Below are positions 21,405 through 33,499 of a stretch of DNA of 64,000 bases, piece by piece (positions within the stretch are counted from its first letter, which is position 1; every line of letters starts with the position of its first letter). The notes under the pieces were generated by a model. That model was not told the origin of the DNA and made no database searches. It was given only the letters and a program-made list of their open reading frames with translations. Source of the stretch: Babylonia areolata (lineage: Eukaryota; Mollusca; Gastropoda; Neogastropoda; Buccinidae); NCBI RefSeq assembly GCF_041734735.1, contig NC_134879.1:6586810-6650809 (forward strand), in the 5' to 3' direction. The position numbers and the translations under genes were made by a program.

Positions 21405-23961
21405 ACTCTAGGTGATGGAGTCTCCCGTCGGACCGACGGATGAGTAGGCAGGCAGGCTTATCTGTCGGTGTGTGTCCTCATATGGGAAAAGAGGCCGATT
21501 CTGGATGCGCAGCACCTCCCACAGGTGTTGCAAGGAAAAACGTCTCCAGAAGTTGAGCCCTGCTTCCTTTGCTCACACTTCTCCTTAATGGCCAGCGTTC
21601 TCTTGTTTTCAAACGTCTTTATGCCACTAGAGCACAGCATCCTCCAGCGACAGCGGTACAAGGCATCAGTTTCCCAGAAAGCAATGTCTATGTCACAGGC
21701 TTTGAGGTTGGTCTTCAAGGTGTCCTTGAAGCGCTTGCAGGGTCTTCCAAGTTCGCGGTGGCCTTCCTTCAGCTGGCAATACAAAAGTATCTTCAGGATC
21801 CTGCTGTCTGTCATGCGGACGTGTCCTTTCCAGCGTCGCTGGCACTGGATCAGCAGGCTTTTGATGCTGGGCAGACCGCTCCTCTCTAGAACCTGGAGGT
21901 TGGAAACCTGGTCTTGCCACTTTATGCCAAGGATCTTTCGTAGGCATCTCTGGTGAAACTGCTCAAGTTGTTGAATGTGACGGCGATACGTCGTCCATGT
22001 TTCACAGCAGTACAACAAGGTGGTCAGCACAACAGCTCTGTAGGTTTTGATTTTGGTGCTGAGCCTGATGCCTTTGTTGTTCCACAGCCTGTTGTTGAGT
22101 CTGCCAAAGGCGGAGCTGGCCTTGGCGATGCGCAGCGTCACTTCTGCATCAAGGGCTCCGTTGCTGCATAGGGTGCTGCCCAGGCAGCAAAACTTGTCGA
22201 CTAACTTTATCTCTGTGACATCGATCTTGATTGCAGGTGGGGGGAGGCACTGGCGTTCTGTGAGCTAGCTGGTTGGTACATGGACTCGGTCTTGCTGAGG
22301 CTGATGGTGAGTCCAAAGCACCTGCAGGAGGCTGAGAACCTGACAATAATGAACTGCATGTCCTCATGGGTGTGTGCAGCAAGTGCGCAGTCATCAGGGA
22401 AGAGGAACTCTCTCAACAGTGCCTCAAACACCCTGGACCTGGCGTGGAGTCGTCGCAAGTTGAATAGTTTACCATCTGTGTGAAACTGAATGTAGATGCC
22501 CCGGTCACAGTCTTGGAAGGCGTCAATCAGCATGGCAGAGAAGAGAATGGAGAACAGTATAGGTGCCAGGACGCAGCCCTGCTTCACTCCATTTACCACA
22601 GGGAACGGATCCGACATGTCAGTATTTTCCTGTACTCTTGCCTGCATGCCATCATGGAATGATGCAATCAGCTGGATTAGGCTCTCTGGGCAGCCGAACT
22701 TTAGGAGGATCTTCCACAGACCACGGCGGTTCACCGTGTCGAAGGCCTTAGTCAGGTCTACAAAGACCATGTGGAACTCCTTGTTCTGCTCACGGCACTT
22801 CTCTTGCGTCTGGCGTACGGCAAACACCATGTCACATTTTCCCCTGCCTGAGCGACAGCCGCACTGTGCTTCAGGGATGACTGTGTTGGAGACATGGTCA
22901 ACCAGTCTGTTCAGTATGATGCAGGCAAAGATCTTGCCGGCGATGCAGAGGACAGAGATTCCACGGTGGTTATCGCAGGATGTTTTGTCTCCCTTCCGTT
23001 TGTAAATGTGGACAATTGAAGCATCCTTGAAATCCTGGGGGACCTCCCCTCTCTCCCAGATAGACTGGAACAGGGCAGTCAGTTTGTCTGTCAGCACCTC
23101 GCCTCCGTACTTGTAGATGTCAACCTGGATTCCATCTGCTCCTGGTGCTTTTCCTGACGTTGTCAGCTTCAGGGCCTTCCGGGTCTCGGCCTTGGTGGGA
23201 GGGGCAGCTAGCGAGTCATTGACTGGTAGCTGTGGGAGGGCTGCAATTGCCTCGTCAGATACGGACGAGTCCCTGTTGAGAAGGGTGTTGAAGTGCTCTG
23301 CCCAGCGGGCAAGGATGTCTTTCTTGTCTGTCAGGAGGGTGGTCTGGTCCAAGGCTTGGACAGGGGTTGATCCTGTGACTCTCAGCCCATACACAGCTCG
23401 GAGACCATCATGGAAGGTCTTCATGTCGTGAGCATCAGCAGCGGACTGAAGTTCTTTGGACTTTCTCTCCCACCAGGTGTTCTTCATCTCACGCAGCCTC
23501 TTCTGTACAAGTTGCTTGGTTTGCAAGAACTGGTTCTCCTTCCTCTGGCAGTCTTTATCGGAAATGTGATCCTGATGCTGTATATGCAGTGTGTCCAGGA
23601 GCTTGGAGATTCCAGAGTCGTTCTCGTCAAACCAGTCTTTGTGGCTCCTCTGTACAAAGCCGAGTGTGTCAGCTGCTGCTGTGTACACAGCATCTCTAAA
23701 GGTGCTCCATACCGCTTCTACATCAGTCGATGCGGGAATTTCTTGGAGAGCTGTTTGGCTTTGCTGCTTCAGCACGTCCTTGGTGATAGGGAGGCAGTGG
23801 ATGTTCAGCTTCCTAGGGGGGTTCTGCCTGGCTGGTTAGAGCTTGCATGCAAGTCTCATGCAGCGTGTAATGGAAACATCACCTCTGTCCCTGTGCCGGA
23901 CAATCACGTAGTCCAGCATGTGCCATTGCTTAGAGCGGGTGTGCACCCATCCACTCTAGGT
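21405..23961 (-). mobile_element. 5'-truncated LINE, copy A, with 9-bp target-site duplication
   Basis: ACTCTAGGT at 21405-21413 and at 23953-23961 bounds a 2,539-bp insertion. On the minus strand it codes most of a reverse transcriptase (KAPGADGIQVDIYKYGG, ASIVHIYKRKG, FVDLTKAFDTVN, NGVKQGCVLAPILFS, then FPDD where the copy at 44-48 kb has FADD) in a 522-codon frame (22207-23775), a second frame for the thumb and C-terminal domain (21458-22141; TYRAVVLTTLLYCCETW, LGIKWQDQVSN), and a C-terminal finger CNTCGRCCASRIGLFSHMRTH. It is cut off before the endonuclease, and ~50 bp present in copy B are missing near 23860. One frame shift separates the two long frames. Confidence 0.93.
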
Positions 23962-24479
23962 AGACAAGCCCTAAATGTTGTGGGTCCACGGCAGTTCATC
24001 CGGCGTGCTCGTAAGTCTCCCTACACATTGTTTGGGCATCCTCATCCGCCATTGCAGCTATTGGGAGATGTCTCAACTTCCGCCTGCTCCGCTGTTGGAA
24101 TGATTTCTTCGTATCTGACCCATGCATGGGGGGCTGGTTCATTTGCGCCAGTGCGTATCCACACACCGGTAGGCCATGCGCGCCGCACGTTATGTATGTG
24201 GGCCAGCAACCACCTCCCTTAAATGCCATCTTTAATAATGTGCGATCTTCGCTTGACAGTAAAAAATAATTACGTATTGAGACTGGCAGACGTCATAATA
24301 TTCCACAAGAACTACGTATGTAGCTGCGAAGTGAGTGCACTTGGAGACGATTAATGATGGAATGCCCCAAATTAGTTCCTTTCAGAGAAATATTTAAATC
24401 CGAACTCCATTATTTCATTTAATTTTCACAATTAACTAAAAAGCTGGGGGGACAATGTGTTCGAAATTTGGGGGGACTC
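23962..24479. other. Intergenic target flank of LINE copy A
   Basis: No domain or repeat recognised. Confidence 0.45.
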
Positions 24480-25250
24480 AAGCAGTCCCTTACACTGGCA
24501 ATGATTGCTGAAAAAATTCTATAGGAAGCATACATCCATGCATACACTGAGGGATCAGCAACTTATAGTCAGTGGAGGCACAGGCATCATGGTGCACTTC
24601 CTTGAAGGAGAGACAGCTGCTCTCAGAGTTACCACTGACAAACACTGTATCAACTATCGTGCAGAGACTGAAGTACAAATGCAAGCCACCTCCATGATTC
24701 AGGACTCAGCCAACTGCTGCAGCCAAGATGTTTTCCTGACAGACGCTCTGGTAGTGCTGCAAGCCCTTCAGAACAAGCTCCCATCCTTGAAGGGAGAGAA
24801 AGTGGCACGAAGCAGGTGATCCTCCAGTGGATCCCGGCCCATTGTAGGGTCCCTGGGGACCTTAGGGGAGCAACCTAACAACAGCGTCAGCTTCACTGAA
24901 AAGAGGTCCATCATCAGGGCATTTAGGCGCCCACAACAATCAGGGACAACTACCGCATGTTACCCAGAGAGCAGCAAAGTGTCCTGGTCAGACTTGGCAC
25001 CAGTCACAACAGACTGAACAATCACATGTACCGAAAACGGAAGCTGGTGCAATCTCCCACCTGTCCCTGTGGACACAAAGACCAGATAGCGGATCATATT
25101 CTCCAACACTGCCCCCTGTTCAAACAGGCAAAACAAAATGTGTGGCCTGTAGACACTCCACTCATGGCAGCCACAAAGAGTGAAGAAAACAAGGTTATTC
25201 ATTGACATTACTGAACTGATGGTGTAGCTGTGAACGCCAAGAAGAAGAAT
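24480..25250 (+). mobile_element. 3' fragment of an RNase H-bearing LINE
   Basis: Plus strand. The RNase H part (24505-24819: GTGIMVHFLEGETAALRV, INYRAETEVQMQAT, VFLTDALVVLQALQNK) is followed, out of frame, by the usual WIPAHC and SFTEKR region, and then by the C-terminal domain (24957-25205: LVRLGTSHNRLNNHMYRK, PTCPCGHKDQIADHILQHC), a Cys/His zinc-binding motif. It ends near GCCAAGAAGAAGAA. The RT part is absent, so it is 5' truncated. Confidence 0.85.
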
Positions 25251-25254
25251 CAGT

Positions 25255-25460
25255 CAGGTACCCATTCAAACCTGGGTGGAGTGAGGAAAATTCAGAGTGA
25301 AGTGTCTTTCCGGAAAATCAGAGCAAAGTGTCTTTCCGGAAAATCAGAGCAAAGTGCCTTTCCCAAGGACACAACACCAGGCTGAAACAGGAGATTGAAC
25401 CCTGGCCACTGGATCAGCAGTCCAATGAATTATTGATTCTGCCATGGTGGTTTCGAAAAG
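25255..25460 (-). mobile_element. tRNA-derived SINE, second type
   Basis: On the minus strand: a tRNA-like head (ATTGGACTGCTGATCCAGTG, then box B-like GGTTCAATCTC), then TTTCAGCCTGGTGTTGTGTC, CTTGGGAAAGGCACTTTGC and CACTCCACCCAGGTTTGAAT. A 27-bp internal piece (TCTTTCCGGAAAATCAGAGC-AAAGTG) is present two to three times in tandem at 25300-25360. It directly follows the LINE 3' end. Confidence 0.82.
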
Positions 25461-25746
25461 TGTACACATGAAAAAATGCTGGAATGCCAAGAAGTATCGA
25501 CTCTTCAACATCAGATATGAAAATAATGAAAAAAATAATCATCAGTCAACATGTAAAACGGTGAAACAAGCCAGGAGTAATTTCTTTTAATGGAATTAAA
25601 TATACATGCATACAAATGCTTTGGATGGAATGTTGAACATATATTATACAGACAGACCAAGAAAAAGCAAAATAACACAGCAGAGGAAAACAATCATGTA
25701 GTATTTGCAAGAAGGCTAGGATAACCTCATCCTGTATTCGTCCAAA

Positions 25747-25770
25747 CACACACACACACACACACACACA
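25747..25770. repeat. (CA)n microsatellite
   Basis: About 12 CA pairs. Confidence 0.9.
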
Positions 25771-25944
25771 TGACAGCAACACAACTGGACTATGAAACAG
25801 TAAGACAGGAACGAATAAAGTAGCAACAGTAAGATAGGAACCCACCCATGTTACCTCGAAGGTGAAAAGTAGACATACATACACTGACTGAACAGAGTTA
25901 GCTACAATTAAATATAATAATGAACACCGTAACTGCTGACAGCA

Positions 25945-28517
25945 ATCACATGATCAACTCTGTATATATAGCTTTGATGATATGATGGCTCAACCCAGAC
26001 ATCCCTGACAGCGCCCCAGGCTTCACTGTACACAGAGCTGACCGCACTGCTGACTCAGGCAAGCAAAGGGGCGGCGGTGTGTGTTTCTTTGTCAACACAT
26101 GCTGGTGCTCTGATGTCAAAGTGCTATCGCGTGCCTGCTTCCCTGATGTGGAGTTCCTAACCATCCAGTGCCGACCTTTCTACCTCCCACGAGAAATAAC
26201 TTCAGTGACGCTGATCGCGGTGTAAATCCATCCCACAGCGAACCTCTCCACTGCACTTGGTCTTCTAGCAGACGAAATTAGCAAGTGCGAGAACAGCTGG
26301 CCCGATTCCACCGTCATCGTTGCTGGTGATTTAACAAAGCCAGCCTCAAGAAAGAGATGCTGAAGCTGTACCAACAAGTGGACTGCCCAACACGTGGTGA
26401 CAAGACCCTCGACCATTGCTACACCTCCATCAAGAAGGCATACCACTCAATCCGCTGTGCGCCATGGTTTGGGACGGTCCGATCACAGCATGATCTACCT
26501 GGTGCCGTTCTACAAACAAAAACTGAAAGCTGAAAAACCAGTCATGGAAACTGTTAAACAATGGTCGTCCCCTGCCTTAGAGACCTTGCAGGACTGTTTT
26601 GAATATACAGACTGGAGTATTTTTAAAGACTCTGCAGGGAACTTAGATGAATATACCGACACAGTGTGCGATTACATTTCTTTCTGTGAAAGTGTGTGCA
26701 TTCCAACAAAAAATATCAAAATATTTTCAAACGACAAAATTTGGTGTAACAGGGCTGTTAGGCAAAAACTACAGGAAAAAGAGAGGGCATTTCGTGAAAC
26801 TGATGATAGAATAGTCCACAATAAGGCAAAAAGAAGTGTTGAAAATGCATTAAGAAGGCAAAGTTTTTATATAGGAAACATTTAGAAGAATATTTGTCCA
26901 CAAACAACTCTAGGAATGTGTGGACCGGACTGTAGAACATCACTGATTACAAAATGACCCACCATCCAGTCAACATCACTGACAGAACTCTTCCAGACAA
27001 ACTGAACACATTCTACTCCAGGTTTGACAAACCATCGTCTACTTCTGACGTGGTTGCACCCAAAATCCCCCCCACTCCCCCTTTCCTAGTCCAAGAGAAT
27101 GAAGTCAGACGCCACTTAAGTCGTCTGAAAATAAGAAAAGCCGCTGGCCCTGACAACATCTCACCAGGCCTTTTGAGGAAGTGTGCAGTCCAACTATCTT
27201 GTGTCTTCACTGACATATTTAACATGTCCCTTCAGTCATGTGTGGTACCACACTGCTTTAAGAAATCTACAATCATTCCTGTTCCAAAGAAAGCACAGCC
27301 TAGTTGTCTTTATAATTATCGTCCCGTAGGCTTAACATCAGTCGTCATGAAAACATTTGAACCCTTGATTCTGCAATTCCTAAAAACTTGCATTCCTCCA
27401 TCTTTTGATCCCTTTCAGTTTGCTTACAGAACCAACAGATCAGTTGAAGATGCCGTTAGCATAGGTTTCTACCACGTTCTCAGACATCTCGAAAATCCTA
27501 ACAGTTATGTGAGGACCCTTTTCACTGAGCACAGCTCTGCGTTCAACACAATATAGTATGATCAAAACTATATCTTTTAAATTGAAAGACCTCTCGTTGC
27601 CTGAATGAATTTGTGCATGGATCCTAGATTTTCTAAGATGCAGACCGCAAGTTGTAAGTTGGTGACCTCACCTCCTCCACATGTATTCTCAACAAAAGTG
27701 CCCCACAGGGATCTGTTCTATCCCCACTGTTGTACTCACTATTCACACATGACTATGCAACTCGTAATGAATGTAACACCATGGTCAAGTTTGCCAACGA
27801 TACTACTCTAGAAGGGCTGATTACAGTGATGAGTCAAAATATAGGGAACTTGTCAGCTGGTGTGATCAAAACAACTGAATTCAATGTACCAAAAACAAAA
27901 GAATTAATTTTAGATTTCAGGAAGACCAGATGTGACCCCTTACCACTTGTCATTAAAGACAAGCAAGTAGAGATCATCAGCGAATTTAAATTTCTCCGAC
28001 TGATCATTTCCAGTGATTTGAAATGGGAGAAAAAATATGGAAATAATTATTAAGAAAGCACAACAGTGCCTGTATTTTCTTCTGCGTCTCAAAAAGTTCG
28101 GAATTAAAAAAGAAATCATGGTTGATTTCTACTGAGCAGTCATTGAAAACGTATTAACCTTTGCTATTACTGTTTGGTACAGAAACATCTCAAAGGCAGA
28201 AGTCGCAGCCCTGAACTATCGTAAAAACTGCCACTAACATTACCGGGGCTGATCTACCTTCTTTCAAAAAAGCAAAATCAATCAGCCAGGATGAATCACA
28301 CCCAGCTTTCAGGATTTTCGAGATGCTCCCCTCTGGTCGACGGTACAGAAATATAAGGACAAAAAACAATCGTTTCACCAATAGCTTTTTCCCGAAAGCA
28401 GTCAATGCCCTGTCTCTCGAACAAATCTAGTATGACAACTAGAATTGTGCAATCAATAACCATCTACCTGAAGATCTAGTCATCAGCCCCATCCACATGT
28501 AATATGCGGCTTCTGTT

Positions 28518-28577
<60 letters not shown>

Positions 28578-28790
28578 TGTGTGTGTGTGTGCAGTGTGTG
28601 CATGTGTGAGTATGCACAAGTTTTTATATTGATACGCACTTGTACATATCCAAATTTCTACTGTACCTGTGTTTGTGTATGATTTTCGATTTATGTTCGT
28701 ACCTTGTTATGTACTATCCCCCCCAAACCCCCCAGTATTCCTTGTGACCCTGGTACACTTGGTAATAAAGACATATTCTATTCTATTCTA
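25945..28790 (+). mobile_element. Rex1/CR1-type LINE, decayed but long
   Basis: Plus strand. The endonuclease remnant (25980-26470) is in several frames: DSGKQRGGGVCFFVNT, FLTIQCRPFYLPREI, TVIVAGDL, GLGRSDHSMIYLVP. Then the linker and RT frames at 26394-26885 and 26954-27556 (KAAGPDNISPGLLRKC, FKKSTIIPVPKK, NYRPVGLTSVVMKTFE, FQFAYRTNRSVEDAV), the palm as VKFANDTTLEGLI (the FADD/YADD box reads FAND, so the enzyme is dead) and a C-terminal part at 27880-28440. The 3' end has a (GT)n(GA)n block (28522-28600), CTTGTGACCCTGGTACACTT-GGTAATAAAG and an (ATTCT)n tail, typical of this group. Confidence 0.87.
28522..28600. repeat. (GT)n(GA)n(GT)n microsatellite in LINE 3' region
   Basis: About 18 GT pairs, 10 GA pairs and 7 GT pairs in a row. 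Confidence 0.93.
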
Positions 28791-29405
28791 TTTGACATTG
28801 TTGGTTTCCAGTCAACTGCACAGGGCCATATCAGAGCTACCATTTTTTTAATTTAATTCAGCCATGTTAAACACAAAGCCCCATCATATTTGGACAAACA
28901 AAACAACACCCCACCCCACCCCTCACCCCCCAAAAACCACCTTCAAATCAACACATGGTGACATATTTTCTTTAACCTATAAGCTCCTTAGGCCTATGCT
29001 GTGTTCAGGACAGAGCGCTTCTGCTTGATCTATCATTCCCAGATAATAAAAAATCATAAGAATAAAAAGCAACAACTTCAAAGCCACATAAAAAGTACAA
29101 CAACATTAAAAAAAAAAAGAAAAAAAGAAAGATTATTAACACTGAAGAGTGGATAGTTCCTGCCTATCCCACTATGTGCAATCTCATACCTAATCGTCGG
29201 AGCAAAACAGAAAAGATAGTCAATCATATATTACAGAAAGCTGAGAAAAAAGTGTCAAAACTTGCTGAAAAAGAAGAGAAATGGATTTGGGAGGCAGAAA
29301 AAGCAGACAATAGTGAAGTGAGAAAAAGGCAGAAACAAAGGGCGCCATAGAAAAGAGGAAATTTCTAGCCCATCATTTCCAGAAGATGGGAATGCTATTT
29401 ATACT
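28791..29405 (+). repeat. Interspersed repeat X, copy 2
   Basis: It begins TTTGACATTGTTGG directly after the (ATTCT)n tail of the LINE. It shares with copy 3 (32.1 kb) TGCACAGGGCCATA, AGGC..TATGCTGTGTTCAGG, ATAATAAAAAATCATAA, CTTCAAAGCCACATAAAAA, GTGTCAAAACTTGCT, GGCAGAAACAAAG, GGAAATTTCTAGCCCA and GGGAATGCTATTTATA. Non-coding. Confidence 0.75.
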
Positions 29406-29409
29406 GAAA

Positions 29410-29890
29410 GACTATGCCTCAGTAAGTATAAACTCACCCAAGCACCAGTTAATACAAACACAGCCATACATCAGTAGGTACAAACACATCCATGCATCAA
29501 AATCAGTAAGAACAAACACATCCATACACTAGTAAGTACAAACAGCCATACAAACACATCCATACATCTGTAAATACAAACACATCCATACACCAGTAAC
29601 ACATCCACACACCAGTAAGTACAAACACATCCATACATCAGTGAGTGCAAACACAGCAACAAATCAGAAAGTACAAACACATCCATACACCAGTAAGTAC
29701 AAACACATACACCAGCAAGTACAATAACATACACACATCAGTGAGTGCAAAAAGCCACAGATCAGTAAGTACAAACACATCCCTATATCAGTAAGTAAAA
29801 ACACATTCATATATCAGAAAGTACAAACTTATTCATACATAAGTCCATGCACTGGTAAGTATACTAACACATCCATGCATCAATCAGCAA
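29410..29890. repeat. ~26-bp minisatellite
   Basis: About 17 degenerate units with core ACCAGTAAGTACAAACACAT-CCATAC. Units range from about 22 to 32 bp. Confidence 0.88.
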
Positions 29891-30525
29891 ACACACACAC
29901 ACACACACAGAGTTTGCAATAAAAAAAAGTAACAGGTGATAGTGGCTGATATTCACATGAAATGGGATGATCCTACACACTATGATCTGTGTTTGTGGGT
30001 AACATCTAAAAGGTTTTCCTGATCAAATATCTATGACAATGTTTATATATCTTTGACCCCCATCACTTAGGCAGTCATACTCAATTTTCCAAGAAAATGG
30101 TGCATGCTCAGTTCATGTGCGATGTTTAAAATGCATATCATAATGAGCTTCTGCATGCACTTACAAAAGGAGCTTAAGGCACTAAAGCAAGTCAACACAT
30201 ATCATGTTGACCTATGACACAGAGGAAAAAAATCCACAAACAAAACCCCTCCACTTACAAGTATGGATAAAAATTTGTACCACAAGACACCAAACACCCC
30301 AACACTCTAATATCCTGTACTTTTTATTCAATAAGAATGGCCTGTAAAGGATAAGGTATTAAGAAAGAGGCAGGTAATGAAATAATAAGGTGATGAGAGA
30401 TGAACATGTACATAACTGAGACAAAAAACATGTCGTGTACAACACTGATGATTTGTCATAATCATACAACACTGAATGTAAATCATTCACAGAAATACTC
30501 ATTGTATTGAAAAGTGTGTGTCGTG
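29891..30525. other. Intergenic, AT-rich, no recognised feature
   Basis: Nothing beyond a short CA tract at 29890-29907. Confidence 0.45.
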
Positions 30526-30895
30526 TAGTGTTGTGTTGTATCCCTTTTTATCAGAACAGATTTCTCTTGTGTGAAATTCAAGCTTCTCTCCCTGAGGAGA
30601 GCACTTCACAACAGTGCAGCACATACCCTTCAAACATTTTTTCCCCTCTGCAGGTGTTTTTGTTTATCAAAGAGGGTTTTTGCAAAGAATTTTGCCAGGG
30701 ACAGCCCTTTAGATGCCATAGGTTCTTTTGTGCATGTTGCACATGGGACCTCTGCTTATTGTCTCATCTGAATGACTAGCACTCAAACCACCACTCAATG
30801 TCTACGAGTAAAAATCCAGACCTGTACATGGGACTGGAACCCACGGATACTTGCTAGCTGGGCGCATAACAACAAAGCCACCACTCCATATCAGT
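30526..30895 (-). mobile_element. tRNA-derived SINE, third type, near full length
   Basis: On the minus strand: a tRNA-like head (GTGGCTTTGTTGTTATGCGCC, box B-like GGTTCCAGTCC), TTGAGTGGTGGTTTGAGTGC, then the same central domain as the SINE at 6.2 kb (CTAGTCATTCAGATGAGAC, GGTCCCATGTGCAACATGCA, GGCAAAATTCT), then its own tail (CACTGTTGTGAAG, CTCTCCTCAGGGAGAG, GAATTTCACACAAGAGAAAT, CTGATAAAAAGGGATACAAC). Confidence 0.85.
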
Positions 30896-31300
30896 CATAA
30901 CATGGAACATACAATCACAGAAGTAAATATTTCTTGGCACTAAATTCTAAGGAGCAAAATAATCCTTGGTAATTTTGTGCATAAGTAATTAAACTAAATA
31001 CTCATAAATCCAAGGGTTCACACACAACCATACATGAATGTGTATGTTTGTCTTTTACATAAGTTATCAATAAGCAATTCAATTATACTGGATTGTGCTG
31101 TTTGACAAACATCAAAATAATTCTATAACTATTTTTTCTTTGTTATATATATATTCTATATCACCAGTAACCACCAATTAAATAAACATATACTGTGCAT
31201 TGTCAGAATATGCTCTTTAACAGTTAGTGACAGTACACATAATCTGAATGACATATCAAAGGGAGGCTACTGCTGCACACAGACACACACACTCCAATAA

Positions 31301-31304
<4 letters not shown>
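30896..31304. other. Intergenic, AT-rich, no recognised feature
   Basis: No domain or repeat recognised. Confidence 0.45.
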
Positions 31305-31307
<3 letters not shown>

Positions 31308-31379
<72 letters not shown>

Positions 31380-31405
31380 TATACATAATATATATATGTA
31401 TATAC

Positions 31406-31446
<41 letters not shown>
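31308..31446. repeat. (A)n(TA)n low-complexity block
   Basis: A run of about 28 A, then TA repeats broken by TATTATACATAATATA and TACATACATACATACA. Confidence 0.95.
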
Positions 31447-31452
<6 letters not shown>

Positions 31453-31890
31453 ATAAGAATAACTTTATCTAATTAAGAGAAATTACATCAGGTGCAGCAA
31501 GACAAATGTTATCAATACATATATTCAGTCAATATCCAAACAAATTAATGTTATGGGAGTGATGGCAAACAAACAACAAAAATGAAAAGTGGTGGGATCT
31601 CAAGCATTAGTTTCTATCTTGCTCCACTATCTATCCCGCCTTTCTCCCTCACTTTCTTTCATACCCACAAACCAAAACAATTTGTCAAAACGACCTACTA
31701 CAGAGAACTCTGTGATCATACCATTTTAGTTAAATGTTTCTGGACACTTCAGTTGAGGTCTTACCTCATTGATGTTACTTTCCTCCTCCATGGGATATCA
31801 CAGCATGTACAATATGAATCAATTTGTAAAAGCATTTTCTTGACAATCTATGCATTTGATACTGGTCATATCACATATTTATGTCAAGAA

Positions 31891-31932
<42 letters not shown>

Positions 31933-32135
31933 GATTAGAATACACATATATAAATAGATGTATGGGTCTATGCATGCTTTCAATATTAACAATAAATCAA
32001 TGTTGTAAAACTTAAAGATTAAATAAACCACAATGACTGACAGAACTTAAAAGTATTTTGAACTGGATTTTCCACAGCAGCAGCTTTTTAGTCCACAACC
32101 TGTAAATGCTGCTTTCTTGTTGAAATCCACAAACT
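31447..32135. other. Intergenic, no recognised gene
   Basis: Contains an A run at 31896-31924. A 104-codon plus-strand frame at 31582-31896 ends at that run; it has no recognisable domain and may be the 3' part of an unidentified retrotransposon. Confidence 0.45.
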
Positions 32136-33297
32136 TTTGACATTTGACATAATTGCTAATAGTCCAGCCTGCTGCACAGGGCCATAATTATCAGGACTGC
32201 CCAACTAAATAAACATTCAATCGCATTAAACTAAACTGTCAAATCTAAAAAAAAAAGAATAAATATAAATAACACAATTCATGACACGTTAACTAAATCA
32301 TGAAGCTCCTTTAGTTCAATAAGACTAGGCTGTGCTGAGAAGTCAGCACTTTTGCATAATTAATCATCTTTAGATTATAAAAATTCATAAAAAAAGGATA
32401 AAAAAAAATACTTCAAAGCCAAACAAAAAAATACACAAAAGGCCATATAGGCAAACAACACTGCAAAATGGACAGCTAGTGCCCATTCCAATGTTCACAA
32501 TCTCACTACCAAATTGCTATAGCAAAATAGCACAGACATCAAAAACTGCAGAGAAGAGAAAAAAGTGTCATAAGGCTTGCTCAAAAAGAGAAAGGGGAAC
32601 AGACAGAAAAACAGACAACAAAAGGCAGAAACAAGAGAGGCAAGGCCTTCAAGACTCACTTGTGATATACTTTTAAAAAAATCCAAGCTTTTCATGTATT
32701 GAGTATAATTTCAAAATGTAATGTTTAAGATGAGAAAGATCAGTTTAAAGCGAATTAAGACCCCTAGCATTAATTACAGAGTAATTTCCCTTTTTTACTA
32801 TCTGCACCAAAAACGTTTGCAAAATAAAAATAAAATTTCCAGAAAAAGAAGTTCCTGTTTGAGCAAAAAATGATAATAATGACTGCTCTTATTGTTGTGT
32901 GAGAATATCAGATCAAAGTGCCAAGTTTAGAGAATACAAAAAATATAAATATAACAGTAAATGCAGTTTGCATATAATTAGGCTTCATTTTTTTTTTTTT
33001 TTTTTATGTGTGTGTGCCCATCCCAGAGGTGCAATATTGTTTTAAACAAGATGACTGGAAACAACTGAATTTTTCCTATTTTTATGCCTAATTTGGTGTC
33101 AACTGACAAAGTATTTGCAGAGAAAATGGCAATGTTAAAGTTTACCACAGACACACAGACACACACACAGAGACAACCGAACACCGGGTTAAAACATAGA
33201 CTCACTTTGTTTACACAAGTGAGTCAATAAAGAGAGCAACTGAAAAAGAGAAAATTTCTAGCACAAATTTTCCAAAAGGCAGGGATGCCATTTATAT
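32136..33297 (+). repeat. Interspersed repeat X, copy 3, split by R600 copy 1
   Basis: The left part is 32136-32630 and the right part 33230-33297. Shared with copies 1 and 2: AGTCCAGCCTGCTGCACAGG, TATCAGGACTGCCCAACTAA, GGCTGTGCTGAGAAGTCAGC, GACAGCTAGTGCCCATTCC, then GGCAGAAAC | R600 | AAAGAGAGCAACTGAAAAAG, whose uninterrupted form is at about 29330. Confidence 0.75.
32631..33229 (+). mobile_element. R600 repeat, copy 1 (inserted in repeat X)
   Basis: About 599 bp, from ACAAGAGAGGCAAGGCCTTC to TACACAAGTGAGTCAA. Copies 2 and 3 are close to identical over the full length. GACTCACTTGTG near the left end is the reverse complement of CACAAGTGAGTC at the right end. A T run of about 17 sits at 32989-33005. 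No coding frame. Confidence 0.88.
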
Positions 33298-33499
33298 GGG
33301 TGGGGTGGGGGGAGGGTGTTAGCTTACAAACCTCAAAATTTAGTTGTTTGAAAGAGTTTATGTCCAGTGACAAACATACACAACAACAACAACATAAGGC
33401 CTATTATTAACTGAAGTCCTGAATGTCTTTCCATATCACTATTTCAGAAGAAAAAAACAACCAAACAGAGCATAGAAAAACAAAGTCAACAAATGAGAC

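Noticed and set aside
21458-23775. Host reverse transcriptase or zinc-finger gene
   Set aside because: Bounded by a 9-bp target-site duplication and repeated at 44-48 kb; it is a LINE.
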